Virus record (IMG/VR): IMGVR_UViG_3300024430_000001 | Location: 1 to 58,452 of that record | Direction: 5' to 3' (one strand) | DNA length: 58,452 nucleotides | Origin: a virus | In this document: piece after piece, positions 8,844 through 17,846 of the stretch | How positions within the stretch are numbered: the first letter of the stretch is position 1 | Layout: every line of letters starts with the position of its first letter | Notes under the pieces: model-generated | Told to the model about the DNA's origin: nothing | Seen by the model: only the letters and a program-made list of their open reading frames with translations | The model's database searches: none | Made by a program: the position numbers and the translations under genes

Positions 8844-9244
8844 GCGGCCGGGCGCATTCCGACGCCTTCATGGCGCTGCTGGGGGCGAACCCGAAGCTGA
8901 ACCCACTCAAGGGCAAGGTGCCGCAGGGAACCGAACCGCCGTACGTGACTGTGTACTTCTCGGACACGCATCCAGCCGACGAGCAGGCCAACAACCTTGA
9001 CGGGGGATCCCAGCGCTACACGCTGTGGGCGACCACCCACAGCGTGGGCGAGAACGAAGACGCAGCGCTCATCGTGTCCGATCAAGTCGGCGCCAGTGTG
9101 CTCGACGTAACCCCGACCGTGCCAGGGCGCACATGCTGGCCTATCCGCCGAGAACTCGGCCGCGACGTCCGGCGCGATGAGTCCACCGGCATCACCGTCC
9201 AGGACAAGGTCGACGTCTACCGGATCGAGTCCATGCCCGCCTAA
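8840..9244 (+). CDS. Tail terminator / completion protein
   Basis: 134-aa protein with the pattern of DUF3168-like tail terminators (PPYVTVYFSDTHPADEQANN, QRYTLWATTHSVG, then TVQDKVDVYRIE at the end). It would cap the tail tube at the end that joins the head. Overlaps the preceding gene by 4 nt. A 71-nt gap follows. Confidence 0.7.
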   Translation: MSGRAHSDAFMALLGANPKLNPLKGKVPQGTEPPYVTVYFSDTHPADEQANNLDGGSQRYTLWATTHSVGENEDAALIVSDQVGASVLDVTPTVPGRTCWPIRRELGRDVRRDESTGITVQDKVDVYRIESMPA

Positions 9245-9315
9245 CGGGCGATACCTTTCACCGCAACGTTTCTCCGCCGTGCGGCGGACATCCTCACCGA
9301 TAGGGGGTGTGCCGC

Positions 9316-9672
9316 ATGGCGGCACTCACTGTCCAAACCATCACAGCCGCCGGGATCGTGCCGGCCGCGCCGACACAGATATCGGCATGGGGCACGCCGG
9401 ACACCATCTCGTCCGGCGACATCGGCGACCGCGGCGTCATCGCTGAGATCATCAACGGCACGGCCGGATCGCTGGACTTCCGTGTCGAGGACCCGGGCAC
9501 CACTCCTGCGGGAAATGCTGCGGCGAACGGTTACACGACCCACACCGTCGCGGCCGGCGCTGCCCGCCGGGTGTTCATCGGCCGGCACAACGTCGACCTC
9601 GTCGCGGGCACCGTGAGCGTTGGCGCGTCTGCGAGCGACGCCGCGTTCACCATCCGCCTCTTCAGGTACTAG
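9316..9672 (+). CDS. Small structural protein of unknown role
   Basis: 118-aa protein rich in Ala, Gly and Thr with predicted beta strands throughout and no charged coiled coil, like many tail or head decoration proteins (MAALTVQTITAAGIVPAAP at the N-terminus, DAAFTIRLFRY at the end). The ATG at 9316 is chosen over GTG 9307 because AGGGGG lies 9 nt upstream. Position in the tail module suggests a virion component. Confidence 0.65.
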   Translation: MAALTVQTITAAGIVPAAPTQISAWGTPDTISSGDIGDRGVIAEIINGTAGSLDFRVEDPGTTPAGNAAANGYTTHTVAAGAARRVFIGRHNVDLVAGTVSVGASASDAAFTIRLFRY

Positions 9673-9681
9673 GGGGCGACT

Positions 9682-9954
9682 GTGGACGAGTTCACCTGGC
9701 TGCACAACCCGACCACCGACGGCTACTGGCAGTGCCCGGCCGAGGCGGTCGACGCATGGCTGCGCCGCGGATGGGAGCAATCCGAACCGCCGCCCGATGA
9801 GAGCACCACCAAGGACCCCCGCCCGATGGCCACCCCCGTCACCGACGCACCGGTCCTTGACGTTGGCGCCGCCGCCGCTGCGGATGACACGCCACCCACC
9901 ACTGCGCGAGTTACGCGACGGACGACCGCCGCCGCGACCGAAGAGAAGGAGTAA
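9682..9954 (+). CDS. Hypothetical protein preceding the tail tube gene
   Basis: 90-aa protein from a GTG with AGGGGGCGAC upstream. The first 35 residues form a compact Trp-rich domain (FTWLHNPTTDGYWQCP, then AWLRRGWEQS); the rest is a Thr/Ala-rich linker. Similar short proteins sit before the tube gene in other actinophages. Role unknown. Confidence 0.65.
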   Translation: MDEFTWLHNPTTDGYWQCPAEAVDAWLRRGWEQSEPPPDESTTKDPRPMATPVTDAPVLDVGAAAAADDTPPTTARVTRRTTAAATEEKE

Positions 9955-9957
9955 GAC

Positions 9958-10440
9958 GTGGCGGACATCCCCGTCGATGGAAAGACCCGCGTGGCCTACG
10001 TGCCAACGATCGCCAGCAAGAGCGCCCCGACGGTGGCGGAGCTGAACGCCGGCATCCTGCTGCAATCGACCATGACGGCTGACGGACTGGTGGGGTTCGA
10101 GGCGACCACGGCAGACGTAGACACGACCTCACTGGCCAGCGAGTTCGACACGGTCACCGTGGGTCGAGATTCGTTCTCGAACACCATGGTGCGGCTCAAA
10201 AAGCAGACCGGCACGGACACCATCTACGACACCCTGACCAAGGGTACGGCCGGCTACATCGTGGTCCGGCGCTATGTCGCCCAGGCGACCGCATGGGCCG
10301 CCGACCAGAAGGTCAACGTGTACCCGATCATCTGCGGGCGCGAGCGTGAGCTGCCGCCAGAGGCGAACACGGTCGCGCGGTACGAGGTGCCGACAAAGAT
10401 CAACGACGAGCCGGTGCTCCGCGCCACCGTCGCCGCCTGA
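9958..10440 (+). CDS. Major tail tube protein
   Basis: 160-aa protein in the position of the tail tube subunit, upstream of the chaperones. It is beta-rich with segments VDGKTRVAYVPTIASKSAPT at the start, TVGRDSFSNTMVRLKKQ in the middle and KINDEPVLRATVAA at the end. It would polymerise on the tape measure protein. GTG start 3 nt after the previous stop. Confidence 0.85.
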   Translation: MADIPVDGKTRVAYVPTIASKSAPTVAELNAGILLQSTMTADGLVGFEATTADVDTTSLASEFDTVTVGRDSFSNTMVRLKKQTGTDTIYDTLTKGTAGYIVVRRYVAQATAWAADQKVNVYPIICGRERELPPEANTVARYEVPTKINDEPVLRATVAA

Positions 10441-10450
10441 TTCCTGAGCC

Positions 10451-10484
10451 GAGAGCACGGACCACCAGCCCGGTCCGTGCTCTC
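10451..10484 (+). terminator. Strong stem-loop after the tail tube gene
   Basis: Perfect 13-bp stem GAGAGCACGGACC/GGTCCGTGCTCTC with an 8-nt loop. No T-run follows. Position fits partial termination that gives more tube protein than chaperone. Confidence 0.65.
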
Positions 10485-10518
10485 GCCCACTTCACGGGCT
10501 GGACTCGAAGGGCTGGAC

Positions 10519-11082
10519 ATGAGCACCAAAAACGGCAAAGGAAAGCCGGACATCAAGAAGATGCTCCGCCAGGCGAAGCTACCCGAGACAACCGTCCCCG
10601 TCTGTCTGCGAGGCGACTTGCAGGCAGAATTCGAACGGCTTGACCGGGCGCTGAGCTCAGACGAGCAGCAGCGTGACGACTCGCTTGCAGGTGACGGTGG
10701 CCGGGCGGTCGCCGAGCAGATCGAGGCGTTGCGTGCGGAGATGCGCGGCCACACCGTCGACTTCCGCCTGCGCGCGATGAAGCGCCCCGACTGGCGCGAG
10801 CTGATGAACGCCCACCCTCCGCGGCGCGCCGAAGACGGCAGCGTCGACGACCGCGACAAGTTCGTCGGCGTCAACGTGGAGACGTTCTTCGCCGCCATGG
10901 TCCGGGCCTGCGTAGTCGAGCCCGAACTTGATGAGGAGGATTGGACGCTTCTGCTTGACGAGGCGCTGACCGATAGGCAGTTCAACGAGCTGTCCGATGC
11001 CGCTTGGATGCTCAACCGCGGACAGGTAAAGATCCCTTTCTCGCCCGCCGCCTCGAAGATCCTGCGCTCCGACAGCGAGTAG
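10519..11082 (+). CDS. Tail assembly chaperone G
   Basis: 187-aa acidic protein, the short product of the lambda G/GT-like gene pair. N-terminus is basic (STKNGKGKPDIKKMLRQ), the middle is a helical LRAMKRPDWRELM type seen in actinophage chaperones, and the C-terminus is ALTDRQFNELSDAAWMLNRG. It would coat the tape measure protein before tube polymerisation. Start ATG 10519 follows GAAGGG. A -1 frameshift near its end produces the longer GT form. Confidence 0.88.
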   Translation: MSTKNGKGKPDIKKMLRQAKLPETTVPVCLRGDLQAEFERLDRALSSDEQQRDDSLAGDGGRAVAEQIEALRAEMRGHTVDFRLRAMKRPDWRELMNAHPPRRAEDGSVDDRDKFVGVNVETFFAAMVRACVVEPELDEEDWTLLLDEALTDRQFNELSDAAWMLNRGQVKIPFSPAASKILRSDSE

Positions 11083-11441
11083 AGGCGGCGGAGCGCTTGG
11101 GCATCTCGCTACGCCGCTTTGACGGCTGGGAGCCTGCGGAGGAGACGACGTACGAGTACGACGGCGACGGCCGGCTGGTCCGTTCGGTCACCACCCGCGA
11201 GACGGAGTGGACCGAGGAAGAACAGGACTGGATGCTCGCCCTGTCCGAATACCGGGCATCGCTGTGCCCCTGCGGGTGCGGGCATCCGCTGCGGGAGACG
11301 GCCGCACAAGAGGGCACCCACGAGTGGACTGTGCCGCCTCCGGTGCGGTGCTTGGCTCGGGATGCTCTGTCGATAGCCCAGAACACGGCTCAGCGGGACC
11401 GACCGGAGGCACTGCTCTGGCGGGTGGAGCGGCGACGCTAG
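10519..11441 (+). CDS. Tail assembly chaperone GT (programmed -1 frameshift product)
   Basis: Predicted 307-aa fusion: the first 174 codons are G, then ribosomes slip one base back at CCCTTTC (11034-11040) and read on to the stop at 11439-11441. The T part begins FLARRLEDPALRQR and includes a Cys motif (CPCGCGHPL). The T frame has no credible start of its own, overlaps G, and lies just before the tape measure gene, as in lambda and most siphoviruses. In lambda only a few percent of ribosomes shift; the rate here is unknown. Confidence 0.85.
11034..11091 (+). promoter_or_regulatory. -1 ribosomal frameshift signal
   Basis: Slippery heptamer C CCT TTC fits X XXY YYZ in the G frame; after slipping the tRNAs pair with CCC and TTT. 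Five nt downstream starts a perfect 10-bp stem, CCGCCGCCTC (11045-11054) with GAGGCGGCGG (11082-11091), loop 27 nt. The G stop codon lies inside the loop/stem region. Confidence 0.85.
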
Positions 11442-11761
11442 CGGGCCAGGAACCAGATCGTGACCAGCGCCACGGCTATGGCTCCGCCAGCGAGCCACGG
11501 CGCGAGTCGCGGCCACAGCGGCTTATCCAGGTATTCGTCGGGCATGAGCACTTGCGGGTGTCCCTGGTAGTACTCCACTCGGCCGCCCGGTGGCACTTCG
11601 ACCGCGATGGTTGGACGGGTCAGCACGGAAATAAGGGCGTGGAAGCCGTAGGCAATCAGCCACAGTCCGCCGGTCAGGATCGACAGCAAGATGTGGGCGG
11701 CATGCCACCAGCGACCCATGCTGCCCGATTTCAGCATCAACACCGTCGGCTCAGTCTGCAC
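11438..11761 (-). CDS. Membrane protein encoded against the tail operon
   Basis: 107-aa protein with two predicted membrane helices, about residues 21-47 (HAAHILLSILTGGLWLIAY) and 84-105 (LWPRLAPWLAGGAIAVALV), separated by a polar segment VEVPPGGRVEYYQG. It is the only minus-strand gene in the first 22 kb and overlaps the end of GT by 4 nt tail to tail. GTG start with CGGAG upstream and a TATACA box about 10 nt further. The topology resembles small superinfection-exclusion or lysogenic conversion proteins; that role is inference. Confidence 0.75.
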   Translation of the reverse strand: MQTEPTVLMLKSGSMGRWWHAAHILLSILTGGLWLIAYGFHALISVLTRPTIAVEVPPGGRVEYYQGHPQVLMPDEYLDKPLWPRLAPWLAGGAIAVALVTIWFLAR

Positions 11762-11830
11762 TCCGGCACTGTATAGCTATCGGTCACTGCCCGGCGTCAT
11801 CCGATCATCCGACCGGGCCGGGGGTGAGCG

Positions 11831-14542
11831 GTGGCGCTACGGACCGTCGGCATCCGGCTTATGGCCGAAGTCTCCGCCTACACGGCAGGCTTGGGCAGAG
11901 CGTCTGCGGCGACCAGATCGTTCACGCAGGATCTGGACGCCGCAGCCCGCGCCGGACAGCTGGATGCGGTCGCCGACCAAGCGGGACGCATGGGATTGGC
12001 GCTGGCGGGCGGATTCCTGCTGGTGGAGCAGGCAGCAGCGCGATTCGAGCAGCAAATGTCCAGGGTGGATGCTGTCACCGATACGACAGCCCAGGGCATG
12101 CGGGACCTGGCGGACGCTGCGATCCAGGCGGGCAAGGACACCAGCTTTTCGGCGATCGAGGCGGCAAGGGCTGAGGAGGAGCTGGCGAAGGCCGGCATCG
12201 CGGTCTCCGACATTCTCGGCGGCGCCCTCAAGGGCTCCCTGGCTCTGGCCGCAGCCGGTTCGCTCGATCTCGCTGAGGCTGCGGATATCGCGGCCAAGAC
12301 CATGAATATCTTCAAGCTGCGCGGCAGCGACGTCGGCCACATCGCCGACGTCCTCGCGGCGGCGGCGAACAAGAGTGCCACCGACGTGCACGAGATGGGC
12401 GAAGCCCTGCGCATGGGCGGTCTCGCCGCCAACGCGGCTGGTATGAGCTTGGAGGAGACGGTCGGCACGCTGGCCGCGTTCGCCGACCGGGCGCTGATCG
12501 GCTCGGACGCCGGCACCTCGCTGAAGACCATGCTGCTGATGTTGCAAGCGCCGACCGACAAATCGGCAGCCCTCATGAAGCAGCTCGGTATCGACGTTTA
12601 TGACCTGCAAGGAAACTTCATCGGCACAACAAAGCTCGCGACCGAGCTGCGCGAAGCTTTGGGCCACATGACACAGGAGCAGCGCAACGCTGCCCTGGCG
12701 CAGATTTTCGGCGCCGACGCCGTGCGCGCGGCGAACGTGCTATACGAGATCGGCGAGCGCGGCGTCCGAGACTACACGGATGCGGTCAACGACCAGGGCG
12801 CAGCTGCCGACACCGCGCGCCAGAAGACCGACAACCTGATCGGCGATATCGAGCGGCTGACGGGCGAGCTGGAGGCGCTGGCAATCCAGTCGGGCTCTGG
12901 CGCAAATGAAGGGCTGCGGGTCCTGGTCCAGATGGCCGAAATGCTTGCGGCCGGATTCGGCGCGCTCCCCGCACCGCTGAGCGGGACAGCCGTCGTCCTG
13001 GCAGCCGTGGCGGGCGCCGGCCTGCTGGCGTTCTCCGCGTTCGTCAGGATGCGCTCCGGTGCAGCCAACGCGGTTTCCGAACTGCGGGCCATGGGGCCGG
13101 CTGGCGAACGCGCGGCGGCCGGATTGGACCGGGCCGGAAAGCACGCATCGAAGGCGGCGCTCGGCTTCGCCGCGCTCATGGTTGCCCAGGCCGCGCTGTC
13201 GTCGTTTGACGAACCGGCCGCAGAGGTGGACCGGCTCACCAAGTCGCTGGAGGAATTGGGCAAGACCGGTGCCCGCACGGGCGAACTCCGCAGGATCGCC
13301 GGTGGTGATCTGCATGCTTTCGCCCGCGACCTCGAGCGTGACGGCTATGCCGTGTCAAGCTTCGCCCGGTCGTTCGAGTCGACGATTCCGGTGTTTCGGC
13401 AGGTCGAAGAACTGCTCATCGGCGCGTCGTTCAGTCGCGCGTCCGAGAATATCCGCGCGATGGATCAGGCCATAGTCGGCTTGGTCCAGCAGGGCAAGCT
13501 GGATGAAGCCCGCATCGCGATGACGAGGTTGGCGCAGGAATCAGGACTATCCTGGGACGAATTTTCCAAGCGGCTACCCGCAGCGACGCAGGCGATTGCC
13601 GATGCCGAGAAGTCGGCATCGGGTATGGCACAAGCCGAGGCCCGCGCCGCAAAGAATGCCGAGCTGATGGCCGAAGGCATGCTCTCAGCCGAAGCGGCGG
13701 GCAAGAAGATTCTAGAGATCTTCGAGTCGCTCAATGGTGCGGCCCACGAGTGGGCCGAGGCGGAAATAAATGTCGAGGATGCTCTCGACAAGCTGACCGA
13801 CGGGTTCAGGGAAAACGGCCGGACGCTAGACGTCAATACGGATAAGGGCCGCGAGAACAAAGAGAACCTGCTGGCAATGGCCAAGGCCGCCGTTGAGGCA
13901 TATCAGGCGCGCTACAACGAAACCGGCTCCATCGCACAGGCATCGGCGGCATACGAGCAGTACATCGCTCGGCTCCGCGTAGCGCTGATTCAGCAGGGCC
14001 TCACTAAGCAGCAGGCTCAAGAGCTGATCGACACCTACGCGCGGATGCCGTCTCAGGTAGCAACGACGGTGCAAGCCAACGGCTTGGGGAACGTGATTGG
14101 CCAAATGCGCACCCTTCTCGGCCTGCTCGGCCGGCTGGTGCCCTTCGGCGGCGCGCTGTCCATCGCAGGCTGGGCACTGTCCCGCCGTTGGGGTGGCATC
14201 ACCGAGCATGCCGAAACCGGACTGCTCAGAGACGCTGCCGTCTACAGCCCGCAGGGCCCCGCACGGTATGCGTTCGCCGAGCCCGCGACGGGTGGTGAAG
14301 CGTTCATCCCCAAGCACGGCGACCCGTCTCGGTCGCTGGGGATCCTCAATCGTGCGGCTGGATGGTACGGCCACACGCTGATGCCAGCGGGCGGGATGGC
14401 TGGCGGAGGCGTCGGCGCGATCACGCTGACCGTGCGCGTGGACGGCCGGGTTCAAGTGCAGGGCACGGGGGTGCTGTCGGGGCTGCGGGACGAGATCGAA
14501 CTCCGCGGCGGCGACGTCCAGAAAGTCCTGGGGAGGCGATGA
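11831..14542 (+). CDS. Tape measure protein
   Basis: 903-aa TP901-like tail length protein. Residues 1-350 are Ala-rich helices with the family segment GLALAGGFLLVEQAAARFEQ and MSRVDAVTDTTAQGMRDLA; hydrophobic helices lie near 385-405 (TAVVLAAVAGAGLLAFSAF) and 755-780. The C-terminus ends with a Gly/Val beta segment. At roughly 0.15 nm per residue the tail would be about 135 nm. GTG start after CCGGGGGTGAG; its stop overlaps the next possible start by 4 nt. Confidence 0.93.
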   Translation: MALRTVGIRLMAEVSAYTAGLGRASAATRSFTQDLDAAARAGQLDAVADQAGRMGLALAGGFLLVEQAAARFEQQMSRVDAVTDTTAQGMRDLADAAIQAGKDTSFSAIEAARAEEELAKAGIAVSDILGGALKGSLALAAAGSLDLAEAADIAAKTMNIFKLRGSDVGHIADVLAAAANKSATDVHEMGEALRMGGLAANAAGMSLEETVGTLAAFADRALIGSDAGTSLKTMLLMLQAPTDKSAALMKQLGIDVYDLQGNFIGTTKLATELREALGHMTQEQRNAALAQIFGADAVRAANVLYEIGERGVRDYTDAVNDQGAAADTARQKTDNLIGDIERLTGELEALAIQSGSGANEGLRVLVQMAEMLAAGFGALPAPLSGTAVVLAAVAGAGLLAFSAFVRMRSGAANAVSELRAMGPAGERAAAGLDRAGKHASKAALGFAALMVAQAALSSFDEPAAEVDRLTKSLEELGKTGARTGELRRIAGGDLHAFARDLERDGYAVSSFARSFESTIPVFRQVEELLIGASFSRASENIRAMDQAIVGLVQQGKLDEARIAMTRLAQESGLSWDEFSKRLPAATQAIADAEKSASGMAQAEARAAKNAELMAEGMLSAEAAGKKILEIFESLNGAAHEWAEAEINVEDALDKLTDGFRENGRTLDVNTDKGRENKENLLAMAKAAVEAYQARYNETGSIAQASAAYEQYIARLRVALIQQGLTKQQAQELIDTYARMPSQVATTVQANGLGNVIGQMRTLLGLLGRLVPFGGALSIAGWALSRRWGGITEHAETGLLRDAAVYSPQGPARYAFAEPATGGEAFIPKHGDPSRSLGILNRAAGWYGHTLMPAGGMAGGGVGAITLTVRVDGRVQVQGTGVLSGLRDEIELRGGDVQKVLGRR

Positions 14543-17370
14543 GGTGCTGGGCCTGCTTGGTCGTAATCCTGCTGTGGGGGTTGGTGGCAGTCGTGCCGTA
14601 TGACCCCGCTGAGCCTCTGGTGTTCCGGGTCGAGCTGGAAATCGACGGCGTGATGGTGGATGTCACCGCGCGGGCCCGCGCGGTGGACAAGGTGCGACTG
14701 TCGGTGGGGCGGTCGCCGGGGGCGATCCAGCCGGAGACCTCAACGCTTGACGTGACGTTAGGCAATGCGGACGGCTGGCTGACCGAGGGTAATCCTCTGT
14801 CGCCATGGTACTCGCACATCGGCCGCGGCGTCCGCCTGCGACTGTCGGTGTTGGACATTCTGCCGGACCCGGCAGTGCTGTTCGACGGCCGGATCGTTTC
14901 GCTGGTCGCCGACTATCCGCAGGGTAGCGACTCGCGGATGCGGTTGACCGCGATCGGACTGTGGGGGCAAATCGGCCTAGGTGACGATCCGCTGCGGTCT
15001 GCCCTGTACCGATCCATGTCCGGCATCGCGCCAGGCGATTACATCCCACTCGAGTACTGGCCGATGGAAGACGGATCGGATGCCTCACGGTTTTCCAGCG
15101 CTCTTCCCGACGGCATGAGCGTCTTCCCGACCGGGGTGACGTTCGCGGCAGACAGCACACTGATAAGTTCCAGCCCCCTGCCCACGTTCAGCGCCACAGG
15201 CTCGGCTGCCTTCCCGGTCCGGGCCTACACCTTCACGGGCAGCTGGTGGGTGCAGGTGGCGCTGAAAATCCCCACAGCTCCCACGTTCCCGGCTGTACCG
15301 GGCACCGACACTGAGCTGATCGACGTGTTCACCACCGGAGGCGCTGTCGCCCGATGGCGCGTTTTCCTCAACACGTTCGATACAAGCCTTGCGGCACTTA
15401 AGGTCTGGGGCTACAACAGCGCCGGGGTGCTAATTGAGACCATGCAAGGAAGCCTGGGATCTGGGGGAACGCTCCCCGCGCCGTCCGAACTGTGGGGACA
15501 GTGGGCGATGCTCTCCTTGGGGGAAAACGACTATGGGCCGGCGGTCGGGGAACACAGCGTGTACGTCGGCTTGGCTACTGAGGCAACCCACAACATCATC
15601 GGCGGCCCAGACTTCGTCGGCCGCGGCGGCTCGATTTCCTCGGTGCGGGTCAACGGCAATCCCCGACTGCCCAGCTATGGGCACCTGGGCATATGGGTCG
15701 ATCCGGCATTTACCGACGAAGAGGCAGTGCACAACATCCTGGCGCTGAAAGCCTGGGATGGAGAGCAGGCACACGAGCGGGCGGAGCGGCTGTGTCGCGA
15801 GCAGGGCCTGGCCATCAGTATTACTGGCTCGACATCGACCCTGATGGGGCCACAGCGGCCCGCCACGCTGCCTGTACTGCTCGCCGAGTGCGAACTTGCC
15901 GATCAGGGGCTGGCGGGCGATGGCGGCATCGATGGTGCGCTCACCTATGTCACCCGTACCGCGCTTTACCGGCTGGAGCCGGAAGCCACCATCGCGGCGG
16001 TGTCCGGGGATGATCTGCCCACGACGTGGGACTACCGTCATGTGCGAAATCTCGTCGTTTCATCACGCCCTGGCGGTGGGAGCGCTACCGCCCAGGATGA
16101 CGAGCATATTGCCCGCACTGGTGCGACGCTGCGCGACACACCCATAGTGAACGTTGCGACCGACGATCAGCTGCCAGGCGACGCACAGTGGCGGCTCCAC
16201 AAGGGACTCGCACCCGAGCCACGCTACCCCGCAGTGCCGATCAATATGCGCAACCGGGCAGCGGCGGCCCAGGCTGAGCAGGTGCTCACCATCCGGCCCG
16301 GCGCGCGGCTGATGATCCCCGAGTCGGCGCTGCCCGGCACCCACCCCCCGGGCGGCATCGACGGGCTAATCGTGGGCTGGACCGCATCCATGGACGCACG
16401 CGAGTGGCTATGGAGACCCCACGTCGTGCCCTATTCGACGTATCGCGATATCGGAGTGTATGGCGCGGCATCTGCGGTCTCCCGGTACGACTCCGCGCAC
16501 TCCACGCTTGTGTCCGGAGTGGACGCCGATGACACCACGTTGCTGGTTCACGCCGCATTGGATCACGCGCTGTGGGTTACCGGCTCCAGCGCGCCGACGT
16601 TTCCGCTCGACGCGAGTTGTTCCGGCATTCGCTTGCCCGTGTCCGCGATTGCTTCTGCCGCAACGGACACTTTCACCCGGTCGGTCACCAACGGTTGGGG
16701 CACATCGGATTCTGGCCACGCATACGCCTTCACTGGCGGTACGATCCCAGACGACTACGACGTCAATGGGTCGGCCGGCACGATGACGCTGACCACGGCC
16801 AACGTCTCACGCCGGGCGGTACTCGACACCGGCTCGGCCAATCACTATCTCAGGGCGCGGGTCACCGTGCCGGTCCTGCCCACCGGCGCGGGCATCAATG
16901 TGAGCTTGGTGCTGCGATTCGCCGATATGTCCAATCACTACGTTGCTGGGTTGCGCATCGAGACCACGGGCGCCGTGACGCTGCTCGTGGAGCGCGTCGT
17001 CAGCGGGGTGTTCACCACGCTCACGTCGGCCACCATCGCCGGCTGGACGCACGTCGCTGGCGCGAGCTACCACCTGGCCGCCGAGATCTCGGGCACGACG
17101 CTGCGCGCCACCGCATGGAGACCGACGGACGCCGAGCCCGGATGGCGGTACACGACCACGGACAGCTCACTGTCTGGTCACACCTCGGCCGGGGTGCGCG
17201 CGAGCCGGGTCACCGGCAACACCAACACCGACCCGGTGATCAGCTGGGATGACCTGTCTGTCCCCAATCCGCAGCGGTTCACGGTGACCCGGCTCGCGGA
17301 TGGCATCGACAAGCCTCTGCCTGCCGGGGGACAGGTGCGGCTGTGGCGTCCCGACCGATACGCGCTGTGA
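14539..17370 (+). CDS. Large minor tail protein with C-terminal lectin-like domain
   Basis: Up to 943 aa. From about residue 19 (PYDPAEPLVFRVELEIDGV) it has the beta-rich start of actinophage distal tail proteins. Two jelly-roll-like regions are visible: one near 210-390 (YTFTGSWWVQVALKIPTAP) and one near 715-920 (LRARVTVPVLPTGAGINVSL). They suggest carbohydrate binding at the tail tip. The start is doubtful: ATG 14539 is only 2 nt from the ribosome binding site GGGAGG and gives a signal-peptide-like start (CWACLVVILLWGLVAVV) unusual for a tail protein. GTG 14593 is an in-frame alternative. Confidence 0.82.
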   Translation: MRCWACLVVILLWGLVAVVPYDPAEPLVFRVELEIDGVMVDVTARARAVDKVRLSVGRSPGAIQPETSTLDVTLGNADGWLTEGNPLSPWYSHIGRGVRLRLSVLDILPDPAVLFDGRIVSLVADYPQGSDSRMRLTAIGLWGQIGLGDDPLRSALYRSMSGIAPGDYIPLEYWPMEDGSDASRFSSALPDGMSVFPTGVTFAADSTLISSSPLPTFSATGSAAFPVRAYTFTGSWWVQVALKIPTAPTFPAVPGTDTELIDVFTTGGAVARWRVFLNTFDTSLAALKVWGYNSAGVLIETMQGSLGSGGTLPAPSELWGQWAMLSLGENDYGPAVGEHSVYVGLATEATHNIIGGPDFVGRGGSISSVRVNGNPRLPSYGHLGIWVDPAFTDEEAVHNILALKAWDGEQAHERAERLCREQGLAISITGSTSTLMGPQRPATLPVLLAECELADQGLAGDGGIDGALTYVTRTALYRLEPEATIAAVSGDDLPTTWDYRHVRNLVVSSRPGGGSATAQDDEHIARTGATLRDTPIVNVATDDQLPGDAQWRLHKGLAPEPRYPAVPINMRNRAAAAQAEQVLTIRPGARLMIPESALPGTHPPGGIDGLIVGWTASMDAREWLWRPHVVPYSTYRDIGVYGAASAVSRYDSAHSTLVSGVDADDTTLLVHAALDHALWVTGSSAPTFPLDASCSGIRLPVSAIASAATDTFTRSVTNGWGTSDSGHAYAFTGGTIPDDYDVNGSAGTMTLTTANVSRRAVLDTGSANHYLRARVTVPVLPTGAGINVSLVLRFADMSNHYVAGLRIETTGAVTLLVERVVSGVFTTLTSATIAGWTHVAGASYHLAAEISGTTLRATAWRPTDAEPGWRYTTTDSSLSGHTSAGVRASRVTGNTNTDPVISWDDLSVPNPQRFTVTRLADGIDKPLPAGGQVRLWRPDRYAL

Positions 17371-17380
17371 AAGGAATGCG

Positions 17381-17839
17381 ATGAGCACGGTGCCGACGGT
17401 GGCCGCAGGTCAGATCATCTTGGCCGACGACCACAACTCTCACCTTCTGGCCTGGACGGCGTACACCCCCACGTGGGCTTCTTCGGCAGGCAGTGTGGCG
17501 ATAGGCAACGGCACATTGTCCGGCCGGTACCGCAAGGTCGGTAAGACGGTGGATTTCGTCGTGGCACTCACGGCGGGCTCCACTACGACCTATGGCACGG
17601 CGGGGGCGTTCTGGTCGTTCGGGCTTCCGCCGATCGGTGTCCCGACAATGCCTTTCGTGTTCCCGCTGCGCATGATTGACACCCTGACTCTGGAGTATGA
17701 GGGATTCGCTATAGCGGCAGCTGGCGGCAGCACTGTCGAGCTATTCAAGCCCGTGTCCGGCCGCATCCTCAACAACTCGCCGTTCGCCTTTGGCAACACG
17801 GACGCTCTGTCTTTCAACGGCACCTACGAGATCTCTTAG
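17381..17839 (+). CDS. Tail tip / fibre protein
   Basis: 152-aa beta-rich protein starting MSTVPTVAAGQIILADDHNS, a start shared by short tail fibre-like proteins of actinophages, followed by WTAYTPTWASSAGSVAIGNG, a pattern seen in phage receptor-binding tips. AAGGAAT precedes the ATG. Its place after the large tail protein fits host adsorption; binding partner unknown. Confidence 0.7.
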   Translation: MSTVPTVAAGQIILADDHNSHLLAWTAYTPTWASSAGSVAIGNGTLSGRYRKVGKTVDFVVALTAGSTTTYGTAGAFWSFGLPPIGVPTMPFVFPLRMIDTLTLEYEGFAIAAAGGSTVELFKPVSGRILNNSPFAFGNTDALSFNGTYEIS

Positions 17840-17846
17840 GAGAAAA

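Noticed and set aside
14362-14538. Extended N-terminus of the large tail protein
   Set aside because: Lies within the tape measure coding sequence and is Arg-rich low complexity; no ribosome binding site.
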